A stretch of DNA of 64,000 nt from Lutjanus erythropterus (taxonomy: Eukaryota; Chordata; Actinopteri; Lutjaniformes; Lutjanidae). The translations under genes and the position numbers were made by a program. Of this stretch, positions 43,691-54,231 are shown piece by piece (the stretch's first letter is position 1; every line of letters starts with the position of its first letter). Below the pieces are notes generated by a model. It worked only from the letters and a program-made list of their open reading frames with translations. It was not told where the DNA came from and did not search any database. The DNA lies in contig CM034604.1 of NCBI GenBank assembly GCA_020091685.1, positions 9,728,519-9,792,518 of the forward strand. Direction: 5' to 3'.

Positions 43691-44935
43691 AGTCATAACA
43701 ATGTGTATCCACGGTGCTGTGTACATTTAAATAGCTGTGAACCTTTTGTTTTTTGGTGTTGTCCAAAAGTTAGCTAGTTAAAAGTTAGTTTTGGGTTAGG
43801 GTTAGCTAAAAATGTCTGTCAGCATTCAGTTGTACTTGAAGACACTCCAAGCAGTCGGCTGTTCATTTTTTCAGCCAAGCCTTCTGGCTCCAAAACCCAA
43901 GATAGCAGTGGTCTAAATCCCAGACCCAAAATCCCAAACTGGAGTGATTTTGGACACAACCCTGGTAGAGTGTGTTTACTTCCTGTTTTACTTTTGTGAT
44001 AAAAGCATTGATGTGACGGTGACATGCTAAAATGTAGCATTAGCAGTAGGAAAAAGAGGTTATAAAGTCAGTAAACAAATTAGGTCAATACCCCTTTAAA
44101 GTTGGCAAGAGTTAGCTAACATTAGCCATTGTAAGCTAATGGCCATACGAGACCAGAGCAAATAAGGTCCAAGTGTATTTAATTGAGGTAAGAAGCATTT
44201 TACTGTATATGAGTAATTTCCAACTGGAACAACTATTTCCTCCTTCAAAAGTTCCATAGTATTACTTTAAATGACACTAATGAGCTAATTAAATGCACAA
44301 TGTACACTTCTCCTTGAAAACTCAAAACTCATGATGGTCATAAATATCAGACATTTCCACCAAAACTTTCACATCAAGAGACGCTTTGTTCAAGTTCTTC
44401 AAACTGAAAACAAAAGAATGCAAAACTTAAATTAGCATGACAACTGTAATTGCAAAGGGCCTGAGAATTGCGAGACCTGAAGAAACAAGGTCAAGGGTCA
44501 GAGACTGTTGTGAACTCTTGCACTACAGTGACATTAAGTTCAAGCTGAGGTTAAGAATTGAATTGTGATTGGCAGGGGAGTGTCAAGTCTTAACAGATCT
44601 CCGGCACTGTGAGTGCAGTGGAGCTATCATCTTGTCACTGATGAGAAGAGATTGTCTTCAGTTTGGACTTGTACATTAGTGTAACTCTATCCTGTTGGCA
44701 CTTTAAAATTTCAAAACATTGAGTTTTGAGAGTTTTGAGAGAAAATGAAACCTGAGTGCGAGTCTCTGCTTGTTGCTCGATGACTAATGCTCAGTCTGCC
44801 ATCGGCCTTGACATTTTATATGAGTATGCTGACAAGCTCCTGTTCAGGTGTGCTGGGGAAAATGTTATGCAATGTTTTACTGGAAGCTTGTAATTCTTAT
44901 AATTATTCCCTGTGAATCGCAAAAATAACTGGGAA
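43691..44935. other. Non-coding sequence, nothing recognised
   Basis: Contains GGGTTAGGGTTAGC at 43,792-43,805, too short to be telomeric, and GCTAAC words at 44,110-44,140 of the kind seen in fish repeats. No frame with a domain. Confidence 0.3.
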
Positions 44936-45498
44936 CATTGTGAAACACCATACAGGAATTCAGTGGAATCAGCTAAGATTTTCTTGTTAAGTTACTGTAA
45001 ATATATAAGATTTATTTATTCAAGTTAATTAAACTTAAAATTTCTAGTGTATATTTTCACTTTAGAACATATAAACATGAGTTCTTCTAACTCAAAGTCT
45101 TTGGTCTTGAAATGATGAGTTGAATGAATGTACTGTACAGAGTTCAATCAACTCATTAAATTAAGTGTCTGAAGAAACATGATCAGAATATTAGCAGATT
45201 TCCCAGCATGCACTGTTTTAGAGTTGAAACTCTCCTGAGACTCTTCTTTTTCATAGTTTGAAGAAAACATATATAATGAAAACTTAATGTTTGTAACTGA
45301 TTGTTGTTGTTCAACTTGTTCTCTTAAGCTTCTCGAACATGTTTTCTTCACTTTATTTGACTAGAAAAGTTTATTTGTCTTGAGTCATTCCAGAGTTACC
45401 TCACTTGTCTTTTCAGTTCAGTCAATTTAAAATAAAGGCAGGCCAGACAATAACTTTTTTGAGCTAAAACAAATTAACTTAAGCTTATTTTTACAGTG
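44936..45498 (-). mobile_element. CACTGT...ACAGTG MITE, copy 2
   Basis: The 563-bp element begins CATTGTGAAACACC and ends ATTTTTACAGTG, then TA. It shares AAACTTAAAATTTCTAGT, TTCTTCTAACT, GAAATGATGAGT and TTCCCAGCATGCA with 57,188-57,895, and its left part is the reverse complement of the right end of 13,842-14,400. Confidence 0.75.
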
Positions 45499-45649
45499 TA
45501 TAACACTCCTTAGCTGTGTTAATTGCTGCTTGTTCTCCCAGTGATAAGAAAAAAGAAACCTGAGAACCACCCTTAAACTTAAAAATTTTAAAATTTACTC
45601 AGAGTAGTTCCACATATTTCTGATGCTGGAACAAAGTAGTTCCATTTTA
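45499..45649. other. Spacer between two MITE segments
   Basis: Unique AT-rich sequence. Confidence 0.3.
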
Positions 45650-45955
45650 TCAAATCAGTATTGTTTACAGTGTTCATCAGTGTGACAGAAGAGTTGTTGG
45701 CTCAACCTAACATGTTTTCTCAAGTACAGCTGAATTAATATCAAGGTTATTTGGCTAGAAAAAACAAATATATTGTTTTAAATCATTACAAATTTACCTC
45801 AACATCCTTTGAAAGATGTTGAGGCCCAGACAGTAACTTTTTTAAGTTCAAACAAATACTTTGTTTTTACAGTGAATACTGGAAAGTTTGTTTTGTTCGG
45901 ATTAGTGAGAAAGCAAATGATCAAATGATCTTTTTTTGTTTTTTACAGCGAACAT
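45650..45955 (-). mobile_element. Partial second CACTGT MITE beside copy 2
   Basis: GAAGAGTTGTTGGCTCAAC, TAATATCAAGGTTATTTGGC, TTTTTACAGTGAATACTGGA and AGAAAGCAAATGATCAAATG match the right half of 57,188-57,895, including the extra tail after its internal ACAGTG. It adjoins copy 2, giving a tandem-like composite. Confidence 0.65.
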
Positions 45956-46224
45956 GGCATTCTGTTTTCTTTGCTGACAGCTCGGTGACAGCTGAGACAG
46001 AGGCGAGGACATCAAAGCGCAGGTGGAGAGTTAGTAACATAGGGGCTGAGCAGGATGAAGGGATCACATCACCTGAGATAAAAGGCCAGTCGCCGCATGC
46101 ACACCAAAACAAGACCACCGCATCAGCAAGGTCCCAATATCTCTCACCTGTTACACGCCGACCTTCAAAAGGTCTTGTTTTATCTTTTGTCTACAAAGTG
46201 TCTGGTAGTTTGGAGTGAGGAGGG

Positions 46225-46225
<1 letters not shown>

Positions 46226-46279
<54 letters not shown>
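46226..46279 (+). repeat. (TG)27 microsatellite
   Basis: The longest uninterrupted TG run in the window. Confidence 0.95.
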
Positions 46280-47641
46280 CAGGACTGTCTGTCTGCTGCC
46301 TGTGAGTTTGTGCTTTTTAATGTAGCAGATAAAACGAGCCGAAGAGAAAAAGCCGCGACAGAGCCCGCGGTGTATGTTCTCTCTGAATAATCCGCCCTCG
46401 TTGTTTGTGCATATGTTGATACCTTTCGCCTCACCTCTGAAGCTTTCCCTCCTCTCTCCCTCTATTTAAGGTGACTCCACGGCTCAGGAGCCTTTGAGGC
46501 CAGACAAAAGCAACCATCACACAGACAGGATAAGCTCAGAGCTGTGTGTAACCAGATTTGATCCCGCTGCATTGTCAGAGATGCTCTACTTTATACGGCG
46601 GCCTGAGCGACGCTGCTGCTCTTCTTTCCTCTGCCCTCACTTTGACTCCGTCTGAACACTTTGATGTTCTGCCGGACAGTTACAAAATGTTACGATCATT
46701 TTAAATTCTGAACCAGGCTTTCCATTAGTTCATATTTTTTGATTTTTTTTTTTTTTTCCTCCCCCTGACGGGATTGTGGAGTGGACCGAGCTGATGCTCT
46801 CACCTCTTCTCAATCATTAATCACTCAGAGTCTTGCCAGTGCGGATAGCTCAATCTCAAAATGTATTAAAGTTAAAACCCAGTCTGGCAGGTTGATGAAT
46901 TAATAATAATGTTCATATGAAGGTCTATTCAAAGTGGAGGGAAAAGTGGCAGGAATCAAGATCTCCTCGCCGCTATCACTTCAGACTTGTGAGGTCCATA
47001 TGAAGTGAATAAAAAATCACCTTGGGAATGCATGCATGGTTTAGCGAATGTAAAACTAGTTGGAGTCGCATCAAACACATATTACTTGAAATGTATTTTT
47101 ACTGTTTCAAGTGTTTTCATGTGTTTGTAAGAACTCTGCTTTGTTGTTGCGTAGGGCCCTGGTGTGCTGCAGAGGATTCTGTCCTCTCGCCTTAGACAAG
47201 TTTAAAAAAGGGTCACCGTGAAAGAGTTTTGTATATTGTGGTATTTGAGCCATCTGGTGCTTTTCTTCATAGGCTTCTTCTGGCAATGTGCTCTTCCTTA
47301 TGATATAGTCTGCTTTAATGAGAGACACCTGAGAGTATGCAACTTTAACTAAACAAATGTTTTTTAAGTGTTAGGTCCACAAATGATCATATTTCTTGTA
47401 TGTGAAGAATACCACTCAAAGGTCAGATAAAAAGTTCCACCGACACAGGCATTTTGGGACGATTTTCCTCAGATTCAGCCCTCCCAAGGAAAAATTTTAA
47501 AAAATAAATTCTGGTTGATTATGTCGGCACAGAAGTGAAAGAGAGGTTTTGTTAAGCAACGGTAAACTCTAGCCCCTGTGGCTAACGTAAGCTTGCATAA
47601 TGCTGTTGGACAGATATTACTGCAACGCATCAAAGTGTCAG
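46280..47641. other. Non-coding; unique island at 46.44-46.68 kb
   Basis: 46,440-46,680 is complex GC-richer sequence with CTATTTAAGG, a CArG- or TATA-like word. From 46,680 to 47,641 nothing is recognised beyond a T run at 46,741-46,757. Confidence 0.25.
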
Positions 47642-47967
47642 CTGTGTCATTGTCAAACGCCGCCATTACCTGAAAATGACCTGAAACATGGATGCTCTGT
47701 CTAGCAGCTTTATTGGACATGTCCAGTCATGTTTGAGCCACAGTCCTGTCACCAAGGGACAGTGACAGGATGTTTTTTTGTTTTTTTCTTTGGTGTCACT
47801 TTGTTGGAACTGAAGTGAGCTGAAGCAAACTGCTGAGCTGATTTGGACTGAGAGAGTTGCTGAAAGTACAAGGAGTGGGGGAGGGGCAGTATCGTTCCTG
47901 CCTCGGTTCGTAGGGCTTATATAGTGTTGGGGAACTATGGCTTCAGCATGTCAGCAAGCCATGTTTC
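47642..47967 (+). repeat. Dispersed repeat family R, copy 2
   Basis: Colinear with 20,239-20,575 over the whole length. Shared words include CTAGCAGCTTTATTGGACAT, ATGTTTGAGCCAC, TGATTTGGACTGAGAGAG, GGGCTTATATA and GCCATGTTTC. Confidence 0.8.
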
Positions 47968-48030
47968 GGATCCACCCAATAAATCCTGAACAAAGAACAC
48001 TGAATAGTTTAATGGTTAACAACACAATTT

Positions 48031-48542
48031 TGGTAACATTTTCTATTCAAGTGCTTGTAACAAGCATTGTAATATACACTATAAGTGTTAATAATAGCAT
48101 AATAACATGTTTATTCTGAGATAATAAACACTTAGAAGAGACTTGTTGATAGTTTATAGACTGCTTAACAATGTTACTGACAGCCTTATGAGATTCTTAT
48201 GATTGCTCATAGTAGCATTACAAATACATTTACTGAGTTTAACTAACTTACCTATTATGTCACTGTTAAACCTTTACCAAACTTTTGTTGTTGCTTTAAC
48301 TATTAGCAGTTAACTATGCATTTATTAACACTTAATTATGCATTTCAGGGGTACTAAATATGAAGTGTGAATAACGCTTCTTAAGGTTAATTAATCCTTT
48401 ATTATGCACTTGGTAACAGTTAACATGACTTTTTTTTTAATTTCTGGTATTTTGAGGCTTTTTGCCTTCATTGGACAGTGACAGTGTCTTATTACTTATT
48501 AAGTGCCACTTATTAGAAGCACCTTAATATAAAGTGTTACCA
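48031..48542. mobile_element. TGGTAACA...TGTTACCA MITE
   Basis: The left end TGGTAACATTTTCTATTCAA and, on the minus strand, the right end TGGTAACACTTTATATTAAG are inverted, followed by AGTGCTTGTAA and GGTGCTTCTAA. It is a 512-bp non-coding element related in its ends to 6,741-7,230 and 8,204-8,686. A SINE tail fragment lies inside. Confidence 0.65.
48428..48490 (-). mobile_element. SINE tail fragment inside the MITE
   Basis: A T run, then TGAGGCTTTTTGCCTTCATT and GGACAGTGACAG, corresponds to the tail side of the minus-strand SINE at 63,793-63,955. Confidence 0.45.
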
Positions 48543-48554
48543 CAGTCTCCTGTC

Positions 48555-48665
48555 AATCTGTTTAATGGTTGATGAGATATTTCAGTCTGGACCAAAGGAC
48601 AGACTGACATTGCTATCCCCACTGTCATGATGCTGATATGACTAAAATGGCTAATAAATCATAGT
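48555..48665 (+). repeat. Fragment of repeat family G
   Basis: GATGAGATATTTCAGTCTGG, GACAGACTGACATTGC and CTAAAATGGCTAAT fit the right part of this fish repeat. The words ATTGCCATG and GCATGGCTAAAAA near 59,305 look like another scrap. Confidence 0.4.
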
Positions 48666-49514
48666 AGTGGATGGGTTTGTGTGTGAAGCACAGTAGTGGC
48701 CACAAAAAATTTGATCTATACTGCAGGATCCTAAAAGTGTAGCACACCAGAATTTGGCGTTCTCTCTTCTTTTTCAGATATTTCTATCTGGACTGTCTGG
48801 GAACAAGAAAGAATAAAGAAGTATGTATGGGCCGAAGGCTAAAGGATACGACTTTGCCCAACTGAAGAGCATCAACAGAGACGCTCTGCACAGTAGAGCT
48901 GTTGCCCTTCAACTTTGTGTCTTTCACATTTTCCACAAACTCATGTGCGTGTCCACCACTACAGCGATGGTGGAATCGCTCCCCGCCCGGCTCTGTGGCA
49001 GTGAACGGGGTGATTCAGCTTCACAACTTTGTTCATCAGCAGGTACGGGAGACACAGGGTGTGTCTGCTAAACGGTGGGTGACCGACCGTAATGATGCTA
49101 CTTTCGTTATGGCTCTGTGTGCAGCTCAAGGCCCCCAGCTGCTACAGCCTGTCTCAGCATTTCTTCTCCATCTGTGGGAGGTGGTGCGACCTGCCGGGTG
49201 AGAGTGAGCTGGCTGGGTAATGAATAAGGTGAGGAGAGAAGCATTAAGTGAGGAAGAAATGTTTTTGTCCAGTGTTTTCGGAGGCTGCTTGGAGCAAAGA
49301 TTTCTCAAGTTGTGATCTTCACAAGTTTCTTGTGAAGGTCACAATTTGTTACACATTCCAGTGCCATTCTAGTAGCTGCAGTAGTGTTTTTCTCCTTTTC
49401 TCTCAGTTAGTATTCTGAAAAGCTGGTTATCAGTAATGGCCTCCCCCATTGTAGCAAAATAGAGTATATTTAGAAAACTTTTTTTAGTTTTCTTTTTCTG
49501 TGGAAGACATACAA
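48666..49514. other. Unique sequence with two unrecognised open frames
   Basis: Overlapping plus frames of 82 codons (48,823-49,071) and 99 codons (48,902-49,201) lie in non-repetitive, GC-richer sequence. A pyrimidine-rich stretch ends CCACTACAG at 48,964, and CAGCAG/GTACGG follows at about 49,043, which would fit an exon of about 80 bp. I do not recognise either product, and splice-like words are common by chance. Confidence 0.2.
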
Positions 49515-49740
49515 AGTGGACAGGCAAACAGTTCATCACAGGACTGTCATATAGAAACAAACAACCGTTCAAACTCACGTTCACACCTACAGACAAAAGT
49601 CACCAACTGATCTGCCTTGCATGTCTCTGGACTGTGGGAGGAAGCAGGAGTACCTGGAGAGAACACGCCAACACCGGCAGGTTCAAACGCAGAACCTTGT
49701 TGCTGTGGTTAGCACTGTGGTTAGCATTGATCTGAAGTTA
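49515..49740 (-). mobile_element. tRNA-derived SINE, minus strand
   Basis: Read on the minus strand: GTTCTGCGTTTGAACCTGCC (tRNA B-box region), GTTCTCTCCAGGTACTCCTG, CTTCCTCCCACAGTCCAGAG, ACATGCA, GGTGTGAACGTGAG and CCTGTGATGAACTG. This is the body of the teleost SINE whose 3' tail lies at 2,391-2,519. The tail is truncated on the left. Confidence 0.8.
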
Positions 49741-50225
49741 TGCATGTTTTCACCTGATTAATGTAAGTCTAAAATTCACTCTCTTTTAGCTCTGTTTTTG
49801 GTCTCCACCAACACATGAGGGAAACATCTGACTCAGTTCAGTTCAGCAGACGTTTTTGGCATGTTTCATGTGTAGAATAAGAAGAAAGAAGACAATTACA
49901 ATAATAATAATAGCAATTGTTCATAAAATAAAAGATAATAAGATACTAGATTAATAAGACTCTAGTTGCTAAATGCTCCAGCATGTGCATCAGCTAGTTG
50001 CTAATATTGTCTGTTTTGTGCTGGACAGGTGGCATGCAGTGGGTTTATTAAAAACTTTTATTTTTTTATTTTTTTTGCTGGAAAATAACATTACAACTCT
50101 GTACCACTGATAAGGGTGGCAAGACTGAACCAAAACAATAAAGTTCCCTGTAAAATGAAAACAAGTGACTTAGCTTTAATCCATTGTGAAAATGAAATTA
50201 TTGGTTGGTGCAGCTTTAAAGGAAG
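49741..50225 (+). repeat. Repeat family C, copy 3
   Basis: GTAAGTCTAAAATTCACTC and TTTTGGTCTCCACCA (left), then CAGCTAGTTGCTAATATTGT, TGCTGGACAGGTGGCATGCA, GTACCACTGATAAGG and GTGCAGCTTTAAAGG (right), form the longest copy in the window. The middle is interrupted by an AATAATAA-rich stretch (49,880-49,950). Confidence 0.55.
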
Positions 50226-51018
50226 ACAACATAACATTTGCTGAACAGTAATCACTGTGGCCACGAGGGACTCCTATGGTTTGATAGTGGATGTTAAAAT
50301 GTAGTGTAGCAGGACGCACAAGTAGAGAAGGGTCATAAAGTTTGTGACTGACCTGAAGCAATACCTAAAGAATGTTAACATTGGCTAACATTAGTTACCA
50401 AAAACTACTGATCATACCACACAAAGTAAGACTGAAGCTAAACCCCTGAGTTTACTGGATTGAGTGAAGGTATTTTAATGTGTGCTAATTCAATTTACAT
50501 TTATCAGAGGAAGAGTGCTAATAAAGTTAGTCCTGACTTCAGGAAGAGCGGTTTACTTTAATTGGTATAACCTGGATTCTTTCAAGCCATTAACATGTCA
50601 TGCATTCTTCAAATGAAACAGCTTGCCTCTTTTCATTTCTCTAGTAAAGCACAGTCCGTAATGCGAATTTCAATATGTCCAGTCTGAGCCAGAACCTGAG
50701 TTTTCTAGCTGCATTTGTCAATTATGTATGTACTGCAGACAGAAACAATGGGAGACGCACTGTTGTTGTACAAGCAGGCTGACAGCTCTCAAAACCTGTG
50801 GATATTTTCTCTTTTCCAGCAAGAGAGCTGTTAAAGCTGTATAGCCTGTTCAAGGTTTGAGTTGTTTTAGCTTCACAGAACTTCCATCAAGTAATAACAG
50901 TATGTGAGCGCACAAATCCCTCAAGAAGACAAAGTGAACTATGTACCTTTTCAAATACTAAACTAATAAACACAATAGTTATTTTACTGCTATCAGAGAA
51001 TGAAATCTGTAATAAATA
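50226..51018. other. Non-coding sequence, nothing recognised
   Basis: Some GCTAACATTAG words around 50,380 suggest old repeat material. No gene. Confidence 0.3.
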
Positions 51019-51665
51019 ATGGGGGATGGTTGCTACACTGCACTACACTAACAAACTGTTTATATGTTACACTAACCTCTATCTGCTAATTAGCCACATC
51101 ATGTAAAGATATGGCATGTTGTTCACAAGTTTATTTAAAGGGAAAAAAAACTGATGTTGCAACTGACCCCAACTGGGGATAGTTGTCACACAATCGGGGG
51201 GTGGCTGCCACATATAAAAAAATACGTTACATTTGATTAAGTGTAAGTGTAAGATAGGAGGAATGGAAGTTTACCCATAATGAAATGTTTGAAAATGTTT
51301 GAAAAATACTGTTGCAATGCTGTTGCAACTGTCCCCACTCTATCAGCCATGACAGGGACACCATGTGCTATCTACACGCATGTTAACCATGTCACTCAAA
51401 AGTCAACAAAACAGGGATTCAGACTCAGTCTGATTAATTTATACAGTACAAAATGTCAGAACACTATGATATAAATACAGCTCATGAACAAATTACTGTC
51501 ATACCTCCAAAACATTTATTTTCAATAAATACTGCAGCTGATGTTCAGTGTGTCTACTGTCTTTCTGGAGGGGAGAGGGTTAACTGAGCGTGTGTAGTAT
51601 GAGTATTATCCTCTAACATGTTTCTGATTGGAGGAATAACCATCCCCTGTTACAACTGTCCCAAG
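51019..51665. mobile_element. Possible TIR element with GTTGCAACTGTCCCC words
   Basis: TTGCAACTGACCCCAACTGG, GTTGCAACTGTCCCCACTC and GTTACAACTGTCCCAAG recur. The left text GGGGGATGGTTGCTACA is roughly inverted to the right text TGTTACAACTGTCCC. Boundaries are uncertain and there is no transposase frame. Confidence 0.35.
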
Positions 51666-52290
51666 TCTACCCTATTAGTAATGCTATAATCTGTTATTTA
51701 ACATTAGTTTGTGTAATATAATTTAGAAATATATTTTCTGTTATAGCTGATAGGAGATAATTGCATGCTGATTACATTAGTGAACTCTTGTATTGTTGCA
51801 CACATAATAAAAATCTCAAACAATGTAAATTATAACATCACTAATAATTTATAAACATTATTAAAAAAGAATTTAATTGTTTGTTAAAAGAGAAATAACT
51901 ATCAACTTTGTTTAATTAGCTTGAGCACTGCACACAGGTTGAGCATTAGATAATAACTGTTTGGCACTGAGTGTAGAAAGAATCCTGTAATCCTCTGTGT
52001 AAGTCCTTTTCGTGGTCAATCTGTGCAATTGAATTTAATCATTTGCTTTTTCGGTAATCCTAACAACACAAACTTTTCAGTATTGTTTTCAGTTTGTATA
52101 ACTGATTTTAAGAAGTTGCAATAGTTTTGGAAAACCACTACCACTATCACTTCCCAGCAGTGATTTCAAAGTAATGTTAGAAAATAGATCCAAAACAAAA
52201 CATTAGCATAATTGTGTTTATGATGTAAAAAATGTACAATAATAACTGCTTTCACAGGAGCATGCACACCCGGACCGTGTAATTTGCCCC
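51666..52290. other. AT-rich non-coding sequence, nothing recognised
   Basis: No repeat or gene recognised. Confidence 0.3.
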
Positions 52291-52314
52291 TGTGTGTGTG
52301 TGTGTGTGTGTGTG
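52291..52314 (+). repeat. (TG)12 microsatellite
   Basis: Uninterrupted TG run. Confidence 0.95.
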
Positions 52315-52807
52315 ACAGATCAGAGGCTTGTAAATTGTTTATCCGAGTACAAAAGTGCAAAACGCTCGACTCAACTTGGGATGACACAATGAGCCAATGA
52401 GGCGTGATAATAATGCACAAAAGTCAGCTACAAAGAGTGAGCGGAGGGCTAAAAAAGAGGGGGCTGAGAAGCAAAGCGAAAGGCCTAACGAAACCAAAAT
52501 AGGCGGCTTGCGGAAAGCCTAATGCAGCCCTGCAATAAACAAAATTACAGATCAGCTTGGCTTCGTTTCACATTTCTGGAGCCACAAAACCTGATTTCCT
52601 GTTTATCTAGATGGGTAGATAGGGAGGGTTGAGGAGTAATTTGAATCCATATTTCATCCGACTTTAACAAGAGGTTTTTCCTGACTTGACATGTGTGTGG
52701 TGACATGCACACAGCCAGTCATATGACTCATTAGTGTGTGCGTGTGTCATACTGGGTTAGAGGTTAGGCTGTGTGTGTACTGAGCGTGTGAGCCAGTGTT
52801 TGTCAGT
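52315..52807. other. Unique island upstream of the hAT element
   Basis: 52,400-52,700 is complex, non-repetitive sequence with GGGCTAAAAAAGAGG (A/T core as in MEF2 sites) and GCAATAAAC words. Possible regulatory sequence, unproven. Confidence 0.25.
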
Positions 52808-52815
52808 GTGTGATG
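52808..52815 (+). repeat. Left target-site duplication GTGTGATG
   Basis: Exact 8-mer repeated at 54,224-54,231 on the other side of the element. Confidence 0.85.
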
Positions 52816-54223
52816 CAGAAGTGGCAAAAGCACAAAAAACACATATTACTCAAGTACAAGTGACAGATAGTCATGTAAAAAAAACCTTCTATCCTCAAGT
52901 AAAAGTGAAAAAGTACTGGCTTTGAAATATATTAACAAAATATTGAAGTAAAAAGTCTCCCTCTGAATTTCTACCGGCTGTTTCTGTTTCTTCTCTTAGC
53001 AGTCGAGTCTTCCTCTCTGTCTGTTTTTGCCTTGTTACATTTGTTTCATCTTGTTACTTCTTTTATGAAGTTTTCTTCTTCGTATATCTAATTGCATTCT
53101 TTTTTTGTCATGTTATGTTGTTTTCCTCTTGTTACGTCGTTTTCATCTTATGCTGTGTTTTTGCTTTGTTTTCCTCTTGTCACATTGTTTTTGTCCTGTT
53201 ATGTCTTGATACGCAATTTTCATCTCGTTAGGTTGTTGTCTTGTTACATCTTACATAATGCTGTTTTCATCTTCTCACATTTTGTTACATTGTTTTTGTC
53301 TTGTTATGTCTTCTTATTCTGGTTTTGTCTTATTGATCTTGTCACTCTTTTTGTCATTGTGCATTTGTCTTTGTCTGGTTACGTTGTTTTTGTCTTGTTA
53401 GATTTATGCCATTTTTGCCTTCCTGTATCTTGTTGTGTTATTTTCATCTTGTTACTTTTTCTTGTCTTCTTATGCTTTGTAACATTGTTTTTGTCACGCT
53501 TCATTGTTTTCATTTTGTTTCATCTTGTGCATTGTGTGTCTTGTTACATCTTGTTACAACTTTTTAAATTATTTCATATTTTTTAATAATTTTCTAATTT
53601 TATTAACACTTCATTGTTTTCATTGTTGCGCTACGTTTTTTTAAATTTTGTTTTCATTTCGTTTTGTCTTGTACGTTGTTTTCGTCTTGTTACATCTTTT
53701 TAATCTTGTTTTGATGTTTTTGTGTCCTGTTTTTTTTTTTTTACATGGTTTTCATCTTGTTATATATTGTTACATCTTTTACGTCATTTTTATTTTGTTA
53801 CATTGTTTCCGTCGTGTTACGTCATTTTACGTCTTTTTCATCTTGTTATGACTTTTTTGTCTCATTATATCATATACATTGTTTTCATGTTGTTACCTTA
53901 TTTTCATCTTGTTATATCTGTTGTGTAATATGCACTGATGGACACTAAGGCATCATCTTTCCTGTTATTGTCACATCCATTCAGGGTGAAATCAGTCTTG
54001 ATGTTGGGAAGGTGGAGCACAATGATGCCAAATAATAATCATCAATAATTGCCATCAAATTTATTACTACTTAAGTAAGAGGCCTGTTTTGAAGAATGTA
54101 AAGAGTAGAAAATACCGATATTTGTGTTAAAACGTAGGAAGTAAATATAAAAAGTTGTCAAAAATAAACATTCAAGTGAAGTACAGTAACACAGTATTTG
54201 CATTTATTTACTTCCCACCAGTG
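52816..54223 (+). mobile_element. hAT-type non-autonomous element with minisatellite core, copy 2
   Basis: The 1,408-bp element starts CAGAAGTGGCAAAAGCAC and ends TTTACTTCCCACCAGTG. Together with a perfect 8-bp target duplication this identifies a hAT-superfamily insertion (CA/TG ends, 8-bp duplication). The left arm to about 53,000 and right arm from about 54,060 match 38,590-39,364. The core is the 28-bp minisatellite, nearly three times longer than in the 38.6-kb copy. There is no transposase; the 164-codon frame at 53,092-53,586 is the T-rich array translated. Confidence 0.88.
53025..53935 (+). repeat. 28-bp minisatellite core of the 52.8-kb element
   Basis: About 30 degenerate units such as TTTTCATCTTGTTACTTC, TTTTTGTCTTGTTATGTC and TTGTTACATCTTTTACGTCA. 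Same family and strand as 38,820-39,145; reverse of 4,800-5,600. Confidence 0.85.
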
Positions 54224-54231
54224 GTGTGATG
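54224..54231 (+). repeat. Right target-site duplication GTGTGATG
   Basis: Identical to 52,808-52,815. Confidence 0.85.

Noticed and set aside
43792-43805. GGGTTAGGGTTAGC, telomere-like
   Set aside because: Only about two TTAGGG-like units, within dispersed GGTTAG-rich repeat text.
48809-48829. AAAGAAGTATGTAT resembles the 3' part of the miR-1/miR-206 mature sequence
   Set aside because: The seed region does not match and no complementary star arm is seen upstream, so it is not a microRNA hairpin.
53092-53586. 164-codon hydrophobic frame that could pass for a membrane protein
   Set aside because: It lies wholly within the degenerate 28-bp minisatellite. The residue pattern follows the repeat, and equivalent frames in other arrays have different lengths.
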